Below, piece after piece: positions 30,601-39,284 of a DNA stretch of 64,000 nucleotides. Position 1 is the stretch's first letter. Each line of letters opens with the position of its first letter. This DNA is from Kalmanozyma brasiliensis GHG001. Lineage: Eukaryota > Basidiomycota > Ustilaginomycetes > Ustilaginales. Both the position numbers and the translations under genes were made by a program. A model generated the notes under the pieces. The model was not told the origin of the DNA. It did no database searches and saw only the letters and a program-made list of their open reading frames with translations. The stretch covers positions 868,802 through 932,801 of the forward strand of contig NW_015961970.1 in assembly GCF_000497045.1 (NCBI RefSeq). Direction: 5' to 3'.

Positions 30601-32355
30601 ATGTTCGCCGTGCATGGACACATAGCTCTCCCAAACGTCCGCCATCAGGGCCGGCGATATCTGTCCGACGCCATCCGTGTGAGCTTTGCCTTTTTCCGCC
30701 TCGATATCTGGTATATGACGCACGTGTTCCTGTGGCACCCTGACTGTACTGGCTGTCGCGCTGAATGCTTGGGAAAGGCGGGCACCGTAGAGTGCGGGCG
30801 ATCTAATGACATCTCGGAAGTCGCCAAGACTGGCACGGATCACATTGGCATCGACCCGACGCCCTTTTGAGTCCGTGAAAGGGGCCAGGAACCAGACTGT
30901 GTGGGTACTCATCGACGAGGAGGACCACGCAAGCAAGTCCCAGTGGCGTCCAGCCACGTTGATTCCGTCTTTGAGTATAGACAGGACGCGCTTCCGGATG
31001 AAGGTTTCGCTCTGTGCGAAGCCGTAGTTGGGCGTGATGGTGGTGGCTCCTTCGCGACTCTCGTTAGTGAAGGTGACCCGAGCGAAGTGCTGCCAGTGAT
31101 CTTTATACGACCTGATCACGCGGTTCGACATGTGCCAGTGCGGACCAGACAGCAAGACGCGGGTGGGAGTGACGTCGATGTGCAAGAATGGGGACAGAAG
31201 GCTGTCGCCCGTTGGCAGCGATGGATCCAGGAACGTCAACAGGCCGTTCGAATCGTTTCTGACGGCCTCGTCGCAAGCCTCATCCCATAGACGATTGGTG
31301 ACCTTGTGAGTCTGCTCCTCAGTGAGGCCTCTTTCTTTGCGAGCCTCCAATTTGGGCACCAAGTTCTTAAGAGCTCGTAAAGCCAACGCCGGCTGTCGGG
31401 CCGTGATCATTCGATCGAGGTAAGCGCTAAGATGTACGAGAGCCGAGGTGCCTACGAGCTCATTGCGGATGAGAGACTCGCGGAGAAACGCCAGCTCCAT
31501 ATCGATGTGCGCGCTGCGTCGGAAAAACCTATCCAGAATAGCAGCGGTACTGTCCTGTTCCACTCGGACCGAACGCAGGTTGATTGTATCACCGGCAGGG
31601 AAAAGTGTATCGAGGCACGACTTGAGCTTCCCTGCCGCTTTGACGGCTTGGTCGGTCTTGGCAAACGTGACAAGAACGACCCGAGATGGAAGATCGAAGT
31701 GATGCTGTGTTGAAAGAGCTGATCGTACGTGTCTTGCAAGGACGGGGTTTTGTCTGAGGTCAAACAAAACCACTGAAGCACCATTGAGTTTGTCGCAAGT
31801 GAAGGCTCGCACCTCTCGAGGAAGGAAGGACAGCAGACCGGAGACGGAGATAACCCCCTGCGATTCAATCGTGAGTCGAAGATATGCTTCTTGGTGGCTT
31901 GTGGTGTGCATGAAACGGTCCTTCGCCGCCCAGTGCCCAACATGGACCGACTCGATCATGAAATGTTGATCTTGAGTCTCGATAGTGGCTGACGGCTTTT
32001 GATTTGCCGCGTTTTCGGCTATGACGTCCGCGAATGCTTTCGAAGGAACTCGATTGCCAACATCGATGCGGAGTTCATGATCATAAACGAAGGAGTGGTT
32101 CTGTGCGTGCTGTATGAACCATCTGGCCACGTTGGTCTTTGCGAATGTGACGATGGCGAAGTCAGGTTTATCGAGTTGTTCGATCCTCTTCAGAAAGAAG
32201 CCCTTGATGATCTGGATTTCGCAAGTACCTCTGGATGTCGGAGGAGCGGATGCTACGGTCACGGTCGAGGGACAGTCGTCAAGCACATCGAAGATGAAGG
32301 CCTCGATGGCAGATGTCTGCAGGTATCCAGGGACACTCCCTACAAACACCTCCAT
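27661..32355 (-). CDS. eukaryotic RNA-dependent RNA polymerase (RNAi type)
   Basis: This intronless protein of 1564 aa is a cellular RdRP of the QDE-1/RDR family, which makes double-stranded RNA for RNA interference. The catalytic motif D-L-D-G-D is at residues 845-849, inside RRLGGGDLDGDLYTIYEDERLFP. The RdRP domain starts near residue 392 (HIDVTPTRVLLSGPHWHMSNRVIRSY) and runs to about 955. It includes the QIRLGGSKGMLAVHPGL segment and the FNTCTRDQPLPRR stretch just before the catalytic loop. The N-terminal third holds an RNA-binding-like region (MEVFVGSVPGYLQTSAIEAF). The C-terminal third is low-complexity, with acidic runs at about 1440-1460 and 1530-1545. The ATG at 32355 is preferred. 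The frame is open to 32514, but that segment is a Leu-run with no homology. No Dicer or Argonaute is in the window. Confidence 0.92.
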   Translation of the reverse strand: MEVFVGSVPGYLQTSAIEAFIFDVLDDCPSTVTVASAPPTSRGTCEIQIIKGFFLKRIEQLDKPDFAIVTFAKTNVARWFIQHAQNHSFVYDHELRIDVGNRVPSKAFADVIAENAANQKPSATIETQDQHFMIESVHVGHWAAKDRFMHTTSHQEAYLRLTIESQGVISVSGLLSFLPREVRAFTCDKLNGASVVLFDLRQNPVLARHVRSALSTQHHFDLPSRVVLVTFAKTDQAVKAAGKLKSCLDTLFPAGDTINLRSVRVEQDSTAAILDRFFRRSAHIDMELAFLRESLIRNELVGTSALVHLSAYLDRMITARQPALALRALKNLVPKLEARKERGLTEEQTHKVTNRLWDEACDEAVRNDSNGLLTFLDPSLPTGDSLLSPFLHIDVTPTRVLLSGPHWHMSNRVIRSYKDHWQHFARVTFTNESREGATTITPNYGFAQSETFIRKRVLSILKDGINVAGRHWDLLAWSSSSMSTHTVWFLAPFTDSKGRRVDANVIRASLGDFRDVIRSPALYGARLSQAFSATASTVRVPQEHVRHIPDIEAEKGKAHTDGVGQISPALMADVWESYVSMHGEHRQRKLLKATAPSAIQIRLGGSKGMLAVHPGLTGKVVCLRPSMLKFSSGHQDLEVANSSSRCLSAKLNRPLINALDDRGVNKDAFLDIQDEAMRQIDRARTRFNETAKLCSAFSLGTGCNLRTLFEKCHKAGLGAATVEDDSFLLVLAKAVTAAAFGDMKRKARIPVKGVTLLGIADEFSFLKEGEAFAQVETVEFGQVNRRILTGRKLIGRSPTIDPSDVCMIECRKPPPGHPLLQLRNVIVFNTCTRDQPLPRRLGGGDLDGDLYTIYEDERLFPQTRQPPGVFHDKVKELTLNIDCGPHQLAEFFADFMLNDFIGLVSHLHLRIADISELGSEDPRCKKLARLHSQATDFRKTGVAVARTDLPRMQDPIIPDFLVQSEEKREGKLTYASKRVLGHLYRAVSWDMTDTPSLDKNTDPETGLERVIDEEPPEMDDDELTEFGAEFNRLAEQQSQGLISSARATVGNGSATQALPTSSHSGTRNLLAARITGPAGSADSTNAAPWQFKDSTFPQLLQRINQANRYFLPALGDDGIPKDDGSVTAEGHRYAALFQTFTSLLRQMSRKIASYHPYPDKLRRNASDAETPMNGVYLVSEVYLLTGRLPWARVAKRTRTDRDNDLLDGMQSICTLLRKRLCRLSEQGAYDSAEHGGSGPDTGGKTETSLADSGGGSGRAQRVAAGVAGSSTSARYTGVGTAEAPIEVDSSDEESLSGVDSARSTTPRPDGQRSALRPVTNVIDNASSVAAQPVPGSSSSALKRKASQDIGEGQKRTQSGTPLPLQTPADDNDDRRATPTAPDHPISPASQPSPPPAPMLPAQDEFIRLDAGDDDAATVAEEDEGEEGELTAASAQNTVDSLWKACHFFCSPDRPRYSNVYGYNTFMITLTLHMLSMLETLKHLSRDQGGKRYYQRPRAVTPTPQNPEVKTEEDGFEEEEDYAEEDEMEYEQDPNYSLTEEAMRALNLGQAILADMPPNQLGFDG

Positions 32356-33666
32356 CGCTGTGACCGCTTCAAGACCCCGTCGCGGAGACCAACAAGACGT
32401 GCGGAGCAAGTGGGTAGTGGCGATGGAGCGATTGACTGAGGCGCGGAGGAGGAGGAGGAGGGTGAGAAGGTAGAAGCGCCTGAGGATCAGAAGGGTCATC
32501 GAACAGCCGTGCATCAGCAGTAAAGATTGTTGGCGATTAGGACAGGAGCGGATGTGCTTGCGATTCCGCCCACCGACCGAGAGAGAGGTGGGCCTTCATT
32601 CCGAAGAGTGGGTATCCGCAAGTGGGCTTTGCATTGATGAGGCCGGATGTGTCACGGAAAGACCTTGCTTCGCGCAGGATTGATCAGGTGTTTGGCAGGT
32701 CAGCCATGGCCCTCCTGCCGCCGAAGCCCAGCACCATTGTTGCAGTGCAGCTAATCGCAGCATGCGTGTTGCTCGAGCCCGCATCTTGCAGGCTGCCGGC
32801 TAGCATTCATATCTTGCAGCCGGAGTCGCATCGCCTACATGAAAGAACGAGTCGAAGATTGGACGGACGACTCGGATTTGCCAGCCTGTGATGGTCGTTC
32901 CGCCTTGCCTCTTGGCACGAATCGTCGAAGAAAGACCGGACACCTTGATGGGCTCGAACAAAGATGCATGGACCTTCAGGAAGACAGCGGATCCCAGAGC
33001 TCGGTGCCTTCGACCCGGAAGACAAAGGGACTAGGACCTAGCCGAGGCGGACTCGAGCGCTCGTTGCAGTTGTTCTGTGCCCCGTTCATCGCGACAAAGA
33101 AGATGCATGCACGCCGCTGCACCTGTCTTGAGCCTTGCAAAAACAAACGAGGGACGCCATCGATGGACTGAGCGAAGTCATGAAGGCCCTCGCAGGATTA
33201 GTTCCGTGCCAGGAGACTGTTCCCGATTCGTCAAGACGTTGTCGTTTCGAAGCATGGTGGACGAAGAGAAGAACAAAGGGAAAGGTCAAAGCACCGCTAA
33301 CTCCAAATTCAGATAAGAAGAGCGGACAAACGCTCTGCTGCTCGCATCCCCTTCGAGTGCCCCAGACTTGTATTGGTGACCAAAGATGGCTAGTAGGAGC
33401 GTCCTTTCGCAGATGTCACAAGCCTGACTCATCGGGCTGCACGCCCACATCTTCTCAAGTCTCAATGCGAAGACAAAACGCGACGAGAGAGTCATCGGAA
33501 CTTCCTTGCGAGCCGTCACGGTGAGTTGGCGTAGCCTGAACTCTGACAGACGGTCACACTGCAAAGTTAGTGCTAGCAGCCGTACTCGTACTGGAAGCGT
33601 CACATTGTCATTGCAGCCTAGGACCAGGGTCAGATACAGACAGCACATTCGGCTACGCCACATCCG
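32356..33666. other. intergenic region between RdRP and the SCP2 gene
   Basis: These 1311 bases hold the RdRP promoter and leader and the SCP2 gene 3' end. Short ORFs on both strands lack family signatures, and no repeat or transposon remnant was seen. It is one of the larger gene-poor stretches in the window. Confidence 0.4.
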
Positions 33667-34450
33667 CTAAAGCCTTGCGCGGTCCGGCAGAGGAGCAGGA
33701 GCACCCGAGCCATAGTCAGTGTCGCGGGCGTCGTTGCCTTCACGCTGGTGTTCGACAGCTGCGACCTTGGTCTCGGTGTCAGGCGCGGGAGCGGTAGTGC
33801 CGTATATCTTGGAGCGCTCGTGGGAAATCAAGGTGGCAACTCGAAGGGCGCGATCCAGGTCGCCTTTGATCTTAATCTATGAGAGGGAGAGCCGATGAGA
33901 GGAGAAGAGATGGTCAGTTGATGTGTCATTAGTAAAGTCACGACCTTCGGCGATGCCGCGTCTGTGCTCGACTGAGGTCTTGGTGATTACTTACCCTTCC
34001 TTCGTTGTAGAGACGCTGAGCCTGCACCTTTCCAGTGGCCAGATCGACAAAGTCGCGGTCTCGGCATTCGATCACAACATCGGCCCTGCGCTTTCGGCCG
34101 AGCACAGTGGTCGAAGGCTGACCTCGACCAATGACACCCTTGGTCTTCATATCGGCGTACCACAGAGCAGGTCGAAGAGCGCCGCCCGAGGTGGACGCTT
34201 TGCCGCTGACAGGCTTGGTGCGAGGGTTGGACGGGTCGATGGCGGCAGAAGGCTGAATGATGAAAAGGTAGACGCTCTTGAGGGATCGCACGAGGCGTTT
34301 GCGAGAAGGGAAGCCAGCAGGAGGGTTGGCCAGCAGCTGGGCAGAGAGCGCAAAGACGCGGCTCGATTCGAATCCAGGGCAGTCGAGGTCCTCTTGCGAG
34401 TCGAGAGCCTGAACGGCCTCGTCTTTCATTCGGTCTTCGGGCTTGGACAT
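33667..34450 (-). CDS. SCP2 sterol-carrier domain protein with C-terminal ARL, two exons
   Basis: Exon 1 is 34450-33995 (152 codons) and exon 2 is 33876-33667, giving 221 aa. The SCP2 lipid-binding fold is at about residues 90-180, with the typical run ADVVIECRDRDFVDLATGKVQAQRLYNEGR joined across the intron to IKIKGDLDRALRVATLI. The splice restores the conserved NEGRIKIKGDL motif, which supports the junction. The protein ends ...LPDRARL-stop, and ARL fits the peroxisomal PTS1 consensus (S/A/C)(K/R/H)(L/M). SCP2 proteins bind fatty acyl-CoA and sterols, commonly in peroxisomes. The N-terminal 80 residues are not part of the fold. The start MSKPEDRMKDEAVQ was chosen as the first ATG after the 5' leader, because the longer open frame has no homology. 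Confidence 0.85.
33877..33994 (-). other. intron in the SCP2 gene
   Basis: A 118-nt phase-0 intron, with donor GTAAGT after ...GAA GGA AGG and acceptor CTCATAG before ATT AAG ATC. Splicing rebuilds the SCP2 motif NEGRIKIKG. Confidence 0.9.
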
Positions 34451-35366
34451 TATGAGTGGCCTCGGTGGAGTGGATGTGGTGGTAGAGTTGTCCGTAGCGT
34501 GAGCTGGTCGTCCTAAGATCGAGGATGGTCTGAACGAAGAGAGTCGCTGTAAGTTAAGCAGTAAGACGAAAAGTGCGGGGAAGTTGGTTGGCCAACCGTG
34601 CACGCGAGCCGAGACGATCCTGTTTGAGCTCAGAGAGGCGCTGGCTGAATCGGCGGGCTGTCTTGGAGGAGAGTCTAGACGCACGACTGCACAGTGGAGG
34701 CATTTCGACCCGATTTGGCCAGCATGAGCCTGCAGGCGAAGGGGTGAAAAGACGAGCGTGAATCCAGAGGGAGGTTTTTTGACCACATTGTTACGCCGAA
34801 CAAGAATAGGGCCTCATGATTTTTCCGCGTCTGTGATGCGCGCCAAAAAGCAGGGTCCAAGGGATATGGCGCAACTGAGCGTTTTGCTGCAGCTCGAGCC
34901 GACTTAGGCGCCGTTCGCCCATATGGCCCGAGCCACCTTCAGCCACCAGAGCAGTCTCTTCAGCTGAGGACGCAAGCTCAGCCAGGGTCCAGCCAGGGTT
35001 CTGCGGCGAGGTCGCATGATGCGAGGTTTGTCTGCCCCGCACTTCCTCTCAGCGATAAGCAGCAAGTGAGCTCTGTCTGACAGCGAGCTGAGCTAAGAGG
35101 AGCGCTTCGCGTGCTTTCACCTTGTCAGACCGTGCTTCGAACGTCCCGCCCTGACATCGCTATCTGTAGTTGTCAACTTGCGCGCCAAAGCAAGAACATG
35201 CCGCACAGGCCAATGCTATCTTCGCTTGCCGTAACTATCTCTCAAGGATTAGGCCCGAGCTCATAGCATATGCAGTAGCCTTCGCCATCTATGCTCCCTC
35301 GTCTCGTCTTCCATTGGTTCCTTGTTCAGCCATTCTCCCAACATCCTGGGTCTGGAATCTCTCCAC
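34451..35366. promoter_or_regulatory. divergent promoter of the SCP2 and orphan membrane protein genes
   Basis: These 916 bases lie between divergent genes. The octamer GCTCAGCC is at 34976-34983, extended to the 15-mer GCTCAGCCAGGGTCC shared with 12003-12017, with an overlapping CCAGGGT direct repeat just after it. No coding sequence is recognised. Confidence 0.45.
34976..34983 (+). promoter_or_regulatory. candidate promoter octamer GCTCAGCC
   Basis: Exact octamer in the SCP2/orphan divergent promoter, and start of a 15-base identity with the RAD50/PFA3 promoter. Function inferred. Confidence 0.35.
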
Positions 35367-37493
35367 ATGCTATTGAGCTACTGCTACATCTTCTCTCACT
35401 CTCCTCATCACGCTTGCGACGTCCAATCTTCCCTTCGCCAGACGCGTGACGTCGAGCCTTCGCCTGCGCCGACGAGTCAAGCAGAGTGCGAAAGCTCACT
35501 GTTCTCAAGCATCTCGGACTGGTCTGCCGACGTGGCCTCTTCACTTCGGTCCTCGATCCCGCCCTCACTGACCTCGCTGTTTGATCAAGCATCGGCAGAG
35601 GACGTCAAGAGCGCCAGATCGTATCCTGGTCCATCACAAGCAAGTGTGCTGCCTGAAAGCCTGACATCTTGGTTCTCATCCGCCTCGGACGACAACTCAA
35701 CAAGCCGACCAGTATCGGCGCGAGTTTCCGCTTCTTCCACTCCCAGCCAAATCAGGGAGCCGGAGAAAACACCTGCTGTACGGACTACCACCTTCACCTT
35801 CTGCCTGTTCGGAGCTGCAACGACCGCAGCTATCTGCGCCCTCGCGCGCAATCGACGAACGATGAATCGTCTTCAAAGCGCCAAAAGCATGGCCTATCGC
35901 GACGCTCGTGCCTGGCGTCGCGTCGCTCTTGACTTTGCCAAGATCAACGCCATGGCCGCCAGTCGCGTCCAGAACCTCGTCGCCGCATCGCTCCGAGAGG
36001 GTAAAGCTGGCGGTGAGATTGGTCGCCAAATCGAACGCGAGCTCGAAGAAGCCACACGAGCGGTTGCACAGAGACGCAACTTCATCCAGGAGCAAGACCG
36101 CAAGGATGCCGAGGCGGCTGCTTCTGGCAGCTCGCAGCGTTCGTTCGGAGACGCTTGGGCCGATGTGCTCGATCCGTTTCATGGCACAGGCTTCTTCTTC
36201 GGATCTCGAGAGGGGCGTCGCGGCTCCGACCTGGGCGAATACGGCCGCTGGAAGCCGTCCAAGGTCACTCGTCACGATGACATATCGTCCGCTTCCACCG
36301 ATGGACTAGCTTTCAAGGCTTCAGAGCCCTGGTCGCGCTGCAAGGCATCTGACTCGGCTCCAAACACTCGAACTGCTCAGCTCAAATGGCAGCGTGTGGT
36401 GGGCCCCTCTTGCGCTGCTCCTCCCGGCACGGTTACGGGGACTGCTGTTGGCAAAAGCGCGACGGCAGCTTCATCCGCAAAGGACGCCGATGCACAGACC
36501 GAAGCTCGCGAGGATTGGATCGGCGATGTTGACCTCGCCATTCGCGAGCGCGATCGCAAGTCGTCGCTTTCTGCGGGCGCTTCCGATCAGGCTGCTGTCG
36601 ACGCATTCTCACGCCTCGAGTCCGAAGTGGCTATCGACGCCGAGCAGAGCGTCTTGACGGAGCACAAGACAGGATACAAGACTGTCAGAGACAACGAAGA
36701 AGATCATCTCCTCCCCGTCTCGGACCTGTACATTGCCACCAATGGCCAGATTCGAGAAACGCCTGAGGAGCCTATCAAGCGCAGCATGGCTATCTCAAAG
36801 CTGAAGAGGACCAGAATTGGTTCCATGCCCACAAAGAAGCTGGCGACGGATGCCGACAAGTACTCGTACCCGATCTCGGACGAGTTCAAGGATCTGCACG
36901 ATATCTTTATCGCTGCTTGGGACGACAACTTTGCCGGTCTGTCGACCGGAGCAGCTACCGAGACCTGCCCTACTCTTAAGTCGGACGACCCCACGCAGGG
37001 CGGCAAAGCCAAGCCGAACCGCGCTCTATTCGAGCAGCTGCGCTCGCAAAGGGCACAGAAAGGCAATGTCAAAGCTGACGCCAAGTCGAGCTCAGAGGCA
37101 GACGAGATTGAGTTCATGGCTGAGCTCATGTTCCCGTCTGCTGCGCCTAAGGAGTCGACTGCATCAAACAAGCCCAATCTCGTCGAGACAGCCCCTACGC
37201 CCGTCTTCGAGAAGCATGAGCCGGCTAAGCACTTGGACGAGATGGAGGCCGAGTTGGCGAGCTTCAAGTTAAAAGCCAACGACCTGTCGGAGCGCCTCGA
37301 GACGATGCGAGAAATGTGCCACGACCTGACGGACGAGGCGTGGAGGCGCGAGAAGACGCATCGCATTCAAGTGGAGCAGCTGGATCACAAAATTGGTCTC
37401 TTCACCGTGTGGGCTGAGGAGGTGCAGCGAAGGCTGGGCCTCGAGACGCCGCCTTTCTTTGCTTCGCTTCGCAAGCCTCTCAAGAAGGAATAG
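35367..37493 (+). CDS. uncharacterised single-pass membrane protein with C-terminal coiled coil
   Basis: I do not recognise this 708-aa protein. Residues 30-135 are Ser/Pro-rich and probably disordered. One hydrophobic segment, TTTFTFCLFGAATTAAICALA (about residues 140-159), looks like a membrane anchor, followed by a basic ARNRR stop-transfer. Residues about 170-260 are helical and charged, with many Arg and Glu. Residues about 260-640 are mixed low complexity. A predicted coiled coil at about 635-690 (LDEMEAELASFKLKANDLSERLETM) ends in a basic tail, KPLKKE. The frame is open back to 35322 with a TTG, but the first ATG is 35367 (MLLSYCY). A short 5' exon cannot be excluded. Confidence 0.6.
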   Translation: MLLSYCYIFSHSPHHACDVQSSLRQTRDVEPSPAPTSQAECESSLFSSISDWSADVASSLRSSIPPSLTSLFDQASAEDVKSARSYPGPSQASVLPESLTSWFSSASDDNSTSRPVSARVSASSTPSQIREPEKTPAVRTTTFTFCLFGAATTAAICALARNRRTMNRLQSAKSMAYRDARAWRRVALDFAKINAMAASRVQNLVAASLREGKAGGEIGRQIERELEEATRAVAQRRNFIQEQDRKDAEAAASGSSQRSFGDAWADVLDPFHGTGFFFGSREGRRGSDLGEYGRWKPSKVTRHDDISSASTDGLAFKASEPWSRCKASDSAPNTRTAQLKWQRVVGPSCAAPPGTVTGTAVGKSATAASSAKDADAQTEAREDWIGDVDLAIRERDRKSSLSAGASDQAAVDAFSRLESEVAIDAEQSVLTEHKTGYKTVRDNEEDHLLPVSDLYIATNGQIRETPEEPIKRSMAISKLKRTRIGSMPTKKLATDADKYSYPISDEFKDLHDIFIAAWDDNFAGLSTGAATETCPTLKSDDPTQGGKAKPNRALFEQLRSQRAQKGNVKADAKSSSEADEIEFMAELMFPSAAPKESTASNKPNLVETAPTPVFEKHEPAKHLDEMEAELASFKLKANDLSERLETMREMCHDLTDEAWRREKTHRIQVEQLDHKIGLFTVWAEEVQRRLGLETPPFFASLRKPLKKE

Positions 37494-37650
37494 GCTCCCG
37501 GGTCTTTATGACAGCTCGGCATCGTGATGTATGACTACGCACACCACTCCCATTGATAGTCACACCGGTTATGCGATGGCTGTCGTTCGATTGCAACCTA
37601 AGCTGAAGTAGTGACCATGCAGCTGAAAGACATAATAAGAGGAGCCATCT

Positions 37651-38712
37651 CTATGCCATATTCCCCGCGTCGTCCTCGTCATCTTCCTCGTCATGACGCA
37701 TGCTGACCGTGACACCGGACTGGTTCGCCTCGTAGTCGTCCTCGTCTTCGTCTTCGTCGTGACTGTTGCTGTAAAGCTGACGACCTTGCATTCCTGCTGA
37801 GAGGGCTGGTCTTGTATTCGAGTTGATAGAGCTGGCCATAGGAGTGCTGAACTCGTCTTCGTCGAATCTCGAGTTGCCTGCTGGAGTTGCGAACGCAGAC
37901 GGGGGACCGCCTATCCTTGGCGTCTTCATCTGGTCCTCTGAGACACTTTCGTCCTCTTCCTCCTGAGCCGAAAGGCCTGGTGGCGCCTTGGGCTGGTCTT
38001 GTGGTTTTGGGATGCGATGCAGAAGACCATATCCGACACCGCAGCCTAGTAGTCCTTCTCCGCCCCATTCTCTGTTGGGTACGATGATGACTTCTCTGGT
38101 GTGATCGTAGTCCGAGTTGTAGACGTAGAGCCGCAGTGCACGGTCAGTGTGCGCTTCGACCAGCTCGTAGAAGTCTCCCTCTGACGAGAGGACTCCACCG
38201 GGCCAACCAATGACAAAGTCGCCGAATGGCACGAGACCGGCCGACTCGGCAGGTGACCCTTCGAGGATCTCGAGGATGTGCCATACGTGGGAAAGTGCCT
38301 GCGAAGGGTTGCATAGCCTTAGTGAGAGACCGAGCAAGGAAGGCTGTGATGTCGCTTGGGAGCTGGTTCCGTTGATGGTGCTGCTGGAGGGTTGAGAGGA
38401 CCACTGCCGCGATGGCACCAGGCTCACTTGGCGCAGCTGCTGTCGTTTTGAGTTCCACACATTGAGGATGACCTGTGTGCCCTCCCGCTCTTCCAAGCTC
38501 TTCCAAGCACCTAGGCCAGTTGCATCGCTTCCTCCATCAACGTCCTTGGTCGGATCGAGCGCGACACCGTCGATGCCGACGCAAAAGTCGAAGAATGGCT
38601 CGATGCCAGCGAGATGCGCAGGTGAACCGGCTGCAACGCGAACGACGTGATAACCTTGCTTTGGTGCTTCGTTCGAGTCGTCAACCCGAAGCCGTGATTC
38701 TGACGCACCCAT
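37651..38712 (-). CDS. GRH1: GRASP55/65-type Golgi reassembly stacking protein
   Basis: This intronless 353-aa protein carries two GRASP/PDZ-like repeats at about residues 18-118 and 128-225 (GYHVVRVAAGSPAHLAGIEPFFDFCVGIDG; then LEGSPAESAGLVPFGDFVIGW). The second repeat ends in the usual VIIVPNREWGGEGLLGCGVGYGLLHRIP. GRASPs tether Golgi or COPII membranes and act in unconventional secretion. The C-terminal 115 residues are acidic (EEEDESVSEDQ, DEDEDEDDYE, EEDDEDDAGNMA) and variable in the family. The protein begins M-G-A-S-E-S, with Gly2 and Ser6, matching the N-myristoylation consensus of animal GRASPs. Its divergent neighbour is the Mlp/TPR gene. Confidence 0.93.
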   Translation of the reverse strand: MGASESRLRVDDSNEAPKQGYHVVRVAAGSPAHLAGIEPFFDFCVGIDGVALDPTKDVDGGSDATGLGAWKSLEEREGTQVILNVWNSKRQQLRQVSLVPSRQWSSQPSSSTINGTSSQATSQPSLLGLSLRLCNPSQALSHVWHILEILEGSPAESAGLVPFGDFVIGWPGGVLSSEGDFYELVEAHTDRALRLYVYNSDYDHTREVIIVPNREWGGEGLLGCGVGYGLLHRIPKPQDQPKAPPGLSAQEEEDESVSEDQMKTPRIGGPPSAFATPAGNSRFDEDEFSTPMASSINSNTRPALSAGMQGRQLYSNSHDEDEDEDDYEANQSGVTVSMRHDEEDDEDDAGNMA

Positions 38713-39284
38713 CCTTGATCCCTACGCCGTACTGTCCAGCTGTCCCTCAACCGCAGTGCGTGACCGAAGATGACGTGGACGTAGTGCGAGCTCGTCCTTG
38801 AGTTGCGGCTGTTCCGACTGCGACGATACGCTGAAGGTCAGACGATGACAATGCTTGCGGGTTTGGTGTGTGACTGTAGAAAGGGAGGGCTGAGCCGCAC
38901 TTCAACACTTGCGGAAGGGTCCTTGTCATGCTCTGCGCTGGAGAAGACTTGGCTCGACCGTCCAACACTTTCTCCCAGTCACGCTCTGCCGCTCTGCTGC
39001 CTTGATTTATCAGGATCGTCACGTGAAGGCTGAAAGCGGAAATCCACAATTTGAAGATCCGAGCGTGTCGTATCCGCATCCTTGTTCAATGCTCCCATCC
39101 AAGCTTCCAACACCGTCTCAACACTGTAACCTTCCACATCCATCGTCACACGCTCCTTATACCAATTGGGTACGCTGTCAATCCCCACCAATCGTTTGTT
39201 GCTGCATGGACACAATCTTTTGACACAAGGAAACTTCAGGCAAGGGAAGGCGCACGCTAATTCACACAGCGGCCACACTCGGCC
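38713..39284. promoter_or_regulatory. divergent promoter of GRASP and Mlp/TPR
   Basis: These 572 bases separate divergent genes. GGCTGAGC (reverse of GCTCAGCC) is at 38889-38896. Short overlapping ORFs have no signatures. Confidence 0.45.
38889..38896 (-). promoter_or_regulatory. candidate promoter octamer GCTCAGCC
   Basis: Exact octamer (GGCTGAGC on +), 177 bases upstream of the GRASP start and 389 before the Mlp/TPR start. Function inferred from recurrence. Confidence 0.35.

Noticed and set aside
32356..32514. 53-residue N-terminal extension of RdRP with a Leu run
   Set aside because: No homology; the run resembles translated repeats of a leader, and MEVFVGSVP is a better family start.
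27661..34450. RdRP with neighbouring kinase and SCP2 gene as a defence or RNAi cluster
   Set aside because: The neighbours have unrelated functions and separate promoters; no Dicer, Argonaute or helicase lies nearby.
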